A stretch of DNA of 8,152 bases from Acidobacteriota bacterium (GTDB taxonomy: Bacteria > Acidobacteriota > Terriglobia > UBA7540), in the NCBI GenBank assembly GCA_021827255.1, contig JAKAWO010000131.1, positions 1-8,152 of the forward strand, read 5' to 3'. Position 1 is the stretch's first letter; each line of letters starts with the position of its first letter. Below, one piece after another: positions 5,134 to 8,152 of this stretch. Under the pieces are notes generated by a model. The model did no database searches, had not been told where the DNA came from, and worked only from the letters and a program-made list of their open reading frames with translations. A program made the position numbers and the translations under genes.

Positions 5134-7344
5134 TTAAAGTCGGAAGCGGTATCGGAGCTCACCATAAATTTCCCGGGGGTTCGCGTAATGCGTCCCTCCA
5201 AAGGTGTTGCTGTTATCGAGGAGATATCGCGCGTTCGCCACATTCAGGGCACTGAAGTCGAAGAACCAGTTTTCTCCAAACGATTTTCCGAGGGCGAGAT
5301 CCACCGAGGTGTGGGCAGCGAGATGAGCTGGGCCGTTGCCGTTCAAAAATCCAGAGCCATACTCGACGGTCGCTGTCGCCCACGCCCGCCAAGGCAACTT
5401 GGAGGAGACAACCGCGCTCAAGGTGTTGCGCTGGTCGTGGTCCAGATAGAAATAGGACGTGGGGGCAAATTCAATCAAGCCGCCGGTAATCGGTCCGAGG
5501 CCCTTCGCGACCTGGTTCGAGTAGGCGAGATGGACCCGGGCACGCCGGAGGATCACGGGCGCGCGCAGAATGACTTCATTGCCTTGGATGAGTGCCGCCA
5601 AATCGGTCAGGGGCAGGAAAATGTCCGAGTTCCCAATCTCATCGTGGTCCAGGAAATTCTGGGCGCTGGTGCGAAAGTGGTCGAAGTTCAGAAACCAGCC
5701 GCGAAACGGAATTGAAACCCCCGCATCCCATTGCCGGTCGCGCTCGCCGCGCAGGGGAACGAAACCGAACCCTTGCTGGGCGGCAAAATTGAGCAACGAG
5801 CCGGAAACCGTGTCGAGCGGCGGCGGCTGATAATATTGGGCGTAATAGCCGTGCAGCACCCATTGGAGGCGGGGAATCTTGACGTCGGCCCCGAGACGCG
5901 GGGAGGTGGCCGTCTCGTTCAATAAACCCGAGTATCGCGTGAAACGCACGCCGCCGTTCAGCGACAACCACGACGCGGCACGATATTGGTCCTGGAAAAA
6001 CGCCGCTTCAAGATTGCCGGACGGCGTTAGGCGCTGCTCGAGCGCCGTTCCGCTCGGCGGGTTGCTATTGAGCGCGAAAAATGTGTTGTCCAACTGATCG
6101 AAAGTCTCGAGCCCCACCTCGGTGTTTTGCTTGCCGACGACGGCGTTCAAAGTGACTTGAGCACCCGGGTAGTTCGAGCGGCGATTATCATTCAGCACAA
6201 ACGGCGTGTCATCTGGCCCTCCCAAGTAATCCGCCCGATTGAAGTGGTAGAACGGCGAGACGCTGAGCATGACACCGGGACCGAAGGTATGAATCCAGGA
6301 AAAGTTGACGAAAGCGTCGCGCTCGATGTCGAGGTCGCGGATGCCGACAGCCTGCTGCTCCGGCGTGTTCGGGATTTGGTAATGATCGCCGCGCATAGAG
6401 GCGACCAGGCGCAACTGGTCCTTGGGGGTGGCGTTGAGAAAGAGCGAGCTGAACGCGCCCAGGCCGCTGTCCATGTCATGGAGCACGCGGCTCACCGGCG
6501 TCATCAAGCCGAGGTCGGAGCGATTGGCGTCCAGGCTGCCGTAATATGCAAAGCGGTCGGTGTGGCCTCCGAAGCTGAGTTGGTCGTTGGTCTGGTTATA
6601 ATTCCCGAAACTGGCGACCAGCTCGCCGCTCGTGTTGTACTCGAAGCCGGAACGGGGAACGACGTTAAAGACGCCGTAAGTGCGGTCGCCATACTCGGCG
6701 GAGTAGCCACCCGTCGCCCCTTCAATATAGTCGGCGTCCAAAGGATCGAATGACGGACCCACGTTGGAGGCGATGTTGGTATTGGGCACTGGAACGCCAT
6801 CCACTTCCCAGGCGACTTGATGTCCACCACGGATGTGGAGCATGTCATGCACCATATAGGCGCCGGGAACGTAATCGGTAATCATGGCCATGCTATTGGC
6901 GCGGTCGGCGCCGGGGGTGCGGGCGATCGTCTGTCGGTTCACCAGCGTCTCGACGGCGGAAGACTCCGTGTTGAGAGTCTCGGGCGCGGCCGAGACGCGC
7001 ACGCTCTGCTCAAGCCTCAGCACTTCTAACTCGCAATGGAGAATCGGCGCGCTGCCCGAGGCAACGGCAACCGTTTCTTCAAATGGCCCGAAGCCTTTAG
7101 CCTTCACCTCCAGTACATATTCGCCCGCAGGAACTGTGTCGAATACGAATTGTCCATAAGCGTTCGGGCGAGCGGTCAGGGACAGGGATGAAGCGCGGGC
7201 GCGAAGGATCACCTCTGCGCCTGGAATAGGACGATGCTGCACGTCATGGACAATCCCGCGCACGTTGCCAAAAATCGTCGCCAACGCAACGGACGGCGAA
7301 AACGCGATAATCGCCGATAGAAACACCCAGTTCCGATATGACAC
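5134..7344 (-). CDS. TonB-dependent outer-membrane receptor
   Basis: The 736-residue product is an outer-membrane receptor that takes up a ligand using TonB/ExbB/ExbD energy; those partners are not in the window. It has a signal peptide (1-22, cut after ALA) and a carboxypeptidase-regulatory-like beta domain (about 24-110, with the NAYGQFVFDTVPAGEYVLEV core). A TonB-box-like stretch EQSVRVSA (112-119) and a plug (about 120-235: LHIRGGHQVAWEVDGVPVPN, GGYSAEYGDRTYGVFNVV) follow, then a barrel rich in Tyr/Phe/Asn to the C terminus YRFRL. The length is that of a classical receptor, shorter than the large Oar-like proteins of Acidobacteriota. I place the start at GTG 7344: AAGGAGG (7356-7350) lies 5 nt upstream and the signal peptide follows at once. 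An ATG at 7383 would add 13 polar residues. It is the second gene after a Cys/Met/His-rich exported protein, 58 bases apart, suggesting a metal or metal-chelate ligand (inference). Confidence 0.92.
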   Translation of the reverse strand: MSYRNWVFLSAIIAFSPSVALATIFGNVRGIVHDVQHRPIPGAEVILRARASSLSLTARPNAYGQFVFDTVPAGEYVLEVKAKGFGPFEETVAVASGSAPILHCELEVLRLEQSVRVSAAPETLNTESSAVETLVNRQTIARTPGADRANSMAMITDYVPGAYMVHDMLHIRGGHQVAWEVDGVPVPNTNIASNVGPSFDPLDADYIEGATGGYSAEYGDRTYGVFNVVPRSGFEYNTSGELVASFGNYNQTNDQLSFGGHTDRFAYYGSLDANRSDLGLMTPVSRVLHDMDSGLGAFSSLFLNATPKDQLRLVASMRGDHYQIPNTPEQQAVGIRDLDIERDAFVNFSWIHTFGPGVMLSVSPFYHFNRADYLGGPDDTPFVLNDNRRSNYPGAQVTLNAVVGKQNTEVGLETFDQLDNTFFALNSNPPSGTALEQRLTPSGNLEAAFFQDQYRAASWLSLNGGVRFTRYSGLLNETATSPRLGADVKIPRLQWVLHGYYAQYYQPPPLDTVSGSLLNFAAQQGFGFVPLRGERDRQWDAGVSIPFRGWFLNFDHFRTSAQNFLDHDEIGNSDIFLPLTDLAALIQGNEVILRAPVILRRARVHLAYSNQVAKGLGPITGGLIEFAPTSYFYLDHDQRNTLSAVVSSKLPWRAWATATVEYGSGFLNGNGPAHLAAHTSVDLALGKSFGENWFFDFSALNVANARYLLDNSNTFGGTHYANPREIYGELRYRFRL

Positions 7345-7402
7345 AGGGCCCTCCTTTTCCGGGCACTTCTTCCCGCATGTCAATCAGGGATTTCAAGAGA
7401 CG

Positions 7403-7804
7403 CTAAAGGAGGAATTTCGGCGGGTGTTTAGGCGGGTTGAAAAAGCCTGGCAGCAATCGAGCAGCCAGCGAGCTCGGCTGGAAAGTAGAAGCAGGTTGAG
7501 GCGCAGGCAAAAACGATCGCGGCAGATCGAAGCGCAAGTCAGCAAGACTTAAGGGGAACAAGCTGGCGCTTGGGGACGAGATGCACGTGCAACTCTTGGG
7601 GTGCTGTGCCGCCTCAGTTCCCATTCGGCAGGAGGCCGGCATGGTGCCGCTCTTAGAGTGCATCGGACAATGGCCGCCGGTGCAACAAGCGCAACCCATC
7701 AAAGCGCAGCAGGAGCTTGAAGATGGCATTAGAAGGCCGGTAACCGCGGGCAATTCGACCATCAGGAGAGAAATCAACAGCAAGCATGCTTGGCGGCGGC
7801 GCAT
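7403..7804 (-). CDS. small secreted Cys/Met/His-rich protein
   Basis: The product has 133 residues. A basic start (MRRRQ) and hydrophobic run (7-25) form a signal peptide or anchor. Next is a dense cluster of soft-metal ligands (residues 32-74): nine Cys (32, 33, 38, 40, 41, 46, 59, 72, 74), four Met (36, 48, 55, 61) and three His (45, 49, 68), including CACCTGGHCPMH. This mix of Cys and Met is typical of Cu(I)-binding peptides, though zinc or iron cannot be excluded. The tail is Pro/Leu/Phe-rich (FLPAPQPAS, then NPPKHPPKFLL). ATG 7804 is the first possible start because TAG lies in frame 12 bases upstream. No SD is present, and an extended -10 lies 6 nt away, so the mRNA may be leaderless. 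It is first in a probable two-gene unit with the TonB receptor and has the same design as the protein at 1697-2119. I do not know a family name. Confidence 0.72.
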   Translation of the reverse strand: MRRRQACLLLISLLMVELPAVTGLLMPSSSSCCALMGCACCTGGHCPMHSKSGTMPASCRMGTEAAQHPKSCTCISSPSASLFPLSLADLRFDLPRSFLPAPQPASTFQPSSLAARLLPGFFNPPKHPPKFLL

Positions 7805-7810
7805 ATCGCC

Positions 7811-7819
7811 ATTCTAGCA
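7811..7819 (-). promoter_or_regulatory. extended -10 promoter, probably giving a leaderless mRNA
   Basis: On the minus strand TGC-TAGAAT matches the extended -10 form TGn-TATAAT with one mismatch, and no -35 is found at 17 bases. The -10 ends 6 bases before ATG 7804, so transcription would begin at or next to the A of the start codon. That fits the missing SD. A perfect dyad GAAGC-T-GCTTC (7820-7830) abuts it upstream and could be an operator. Confidence 0.5.
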
Positions 7820-7830
7820 GAAGCTGCTTC
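7820..7830. promoter_or_regulatory. dyad next to the extended -10 (possible operator)
   Basis: GAAGC-T-GCTTC is a perfect 11-base dyad directly upstream of the TGC of the extended -10, where an activator or repressor would contact RNA polymerase. A second imperfect dyad centred on CTAG (7831-7842, GAGCCTAGACTC) follows. The regulator is unknown. Confidence 0.3.
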
Positions 7831-7838
7831 GAGCCTAG

Positions 7839-8152
7839 ACTCAAAACCCTGGACCACGGGTTGAATTTGGAATAGTTATTTTCCTGTGGAGGTGGGTGGC
7901 CAAAGGAAGCAGCGCCAGAAGGAGGGCCGATGACGCGATACGGTCGGTTGCTGGCCGACGCCCCATGGGAAAAGATCCGGCCCTTGTTTCCCCAGCGACC
8001 GCCGCGACCGCGCGGGGGTCGGCCTGCGGCGAATGAGCGCAAAGTGCTGGAAGGGATTTTGTGGATGCTGCGCCGCGGGGCTCGGTGGCAGGATTTGCCC
8101 GAGGAGTTTCCGTCACCGGCGACCTGCTGGCGGCGGCTGCGGTGTGCCTTGG
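7839..8152 (+). mobile_element. left part of an IS5-family insertion sequence (partial)
   Basis: The window ends inside the element. Its presence is inferred from the transposase start at 7930; the left boundary is uncertain and placed after CTAG (7835-7838), which fits the YTAR targets often used by IS5-family elements. The terminal inverted repeat cannot be confirmed without the right end. A small inverted repeat AACCC/GGGTT (7845-7849 and 7858-7862) lies near the proposed tip. Confidence 0.5.
7930..8152 (+). CDS. IS5-family transposase, N-terminal part (cut by window end)
   Basis: Seventy-four codons are visible. The pattern APWEKIRPLFP, then a Pro/Arg stretch with GGRPAANERKVLEGILWMLRRGARWQDLPEEF and ATCWRRL, is the N-terminal DUF4096-type domain of IS5-family (IS427/IS1031-like) DDE transposases. 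The catalytic DDE residues lie beyond the window. AAGGAGG (7919-7925) four bases before ATG 7930 fixes the start. No frameshift or stop is seen in the visible part, so the element may be intact. It reads away from the Cys-rich gene. Confidence 0.88.
   Translation, partial: MTRYGRLLADAPWEKIRPLFPQRPPRPRGGRPAANERKVLEGILWMLRRGARWQDLPEEFPSPATCWRRLRCAL

Noticed and set aside
5095..6753. Plus-strand frames of 206 and 208 aa over the TonB receptor
   Set aside because: Both are antisense to a clear receptor gene, have shadow-like composition and lack any domain.
7839..7888. Hybrid promoter from the IS end driving the Cys-rich gene
   Set aside because: The outward TTGAGT is 22 bases from the -10 box, beyond functional spacing; the extended -10 explains the promoter better.
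1..8152. CRISPR array, tRNA or rRNA genes
   Set aside because: No regular spaced repeats, cloverleaf-like segments or conserved rRNA sequence were seen on either strand by reading.

Overview
The window is about 60% GC and looks like a chromosomal segment of an environmental bacterium, most likely an Acidobacteriota. Three things suggest this: a TonB-dependent receptor with an N-terminal carboxypeptidase-regulatory-like domain, small secreted Cys/His-rich proteins placed beside envelope genes, and an IS5-type transposase. The assignment is inference from gene style only. No rRNA, tRNA or CRISPR array was seen.

Layout from left to right. (1) The first 17 codons of a minus-strand gene with a signal-peptide-like start run off the left edge, behind a near-consensus sigma70 promoter (76-104). 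(2) Minus-strand thiI (117-1436) encodes a tRNA 4-thiouridine synthase without a rhodanese domain. (3) A divergent spacer leads to a plus-strand run: a small secreted Cys/His-rich protein (1697-2119), a membrane-anchored monoheme cytochrome c (2405-2971) and an outer-membrane beta-barrel-like protein (2968-3888). The last two overlap by ATGA and are translationally coupled. An orphan but very strong start signal (SD 2245-2251, ATG 2257) lies just before the cytochrome. (4) After a hairpin-bearing spacer, a TATAAT box and a structured leader precede a four-helix membrane protein resembling the DUF4149/TMEM205 group (4186-4710). (5) A 420-base convergent spacer holds a 12-bp inverted repeat and a CRP/FNR-like palindrome but no convincing gene. 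(6) A minus-strand two-gene unit runs from right to left: a Cys/Met/His-rich secreted protein (7403-7804), apparently expressed from an extended -10 promoter as a leaderless transcript, then a TonB-dependent receptor (5134-7344, GTG start). (7) The right edge carries the 5' end of an IS5-family transposase (7930 onward, plus strand), whose left boundary abuts the promoter of unit 6.

The most interesting theme is that both envelope units start with a small exported protein of the same design: signal peptide, Cys/His(/Met) cluster, then a Pro/Ala/hydrophobic tail. One sits with a cytochrome c and a beta-barrel, the other with a TonB receptor. I infer metal handling, with copper the first candidate, but no residue pattern here proves the metal.
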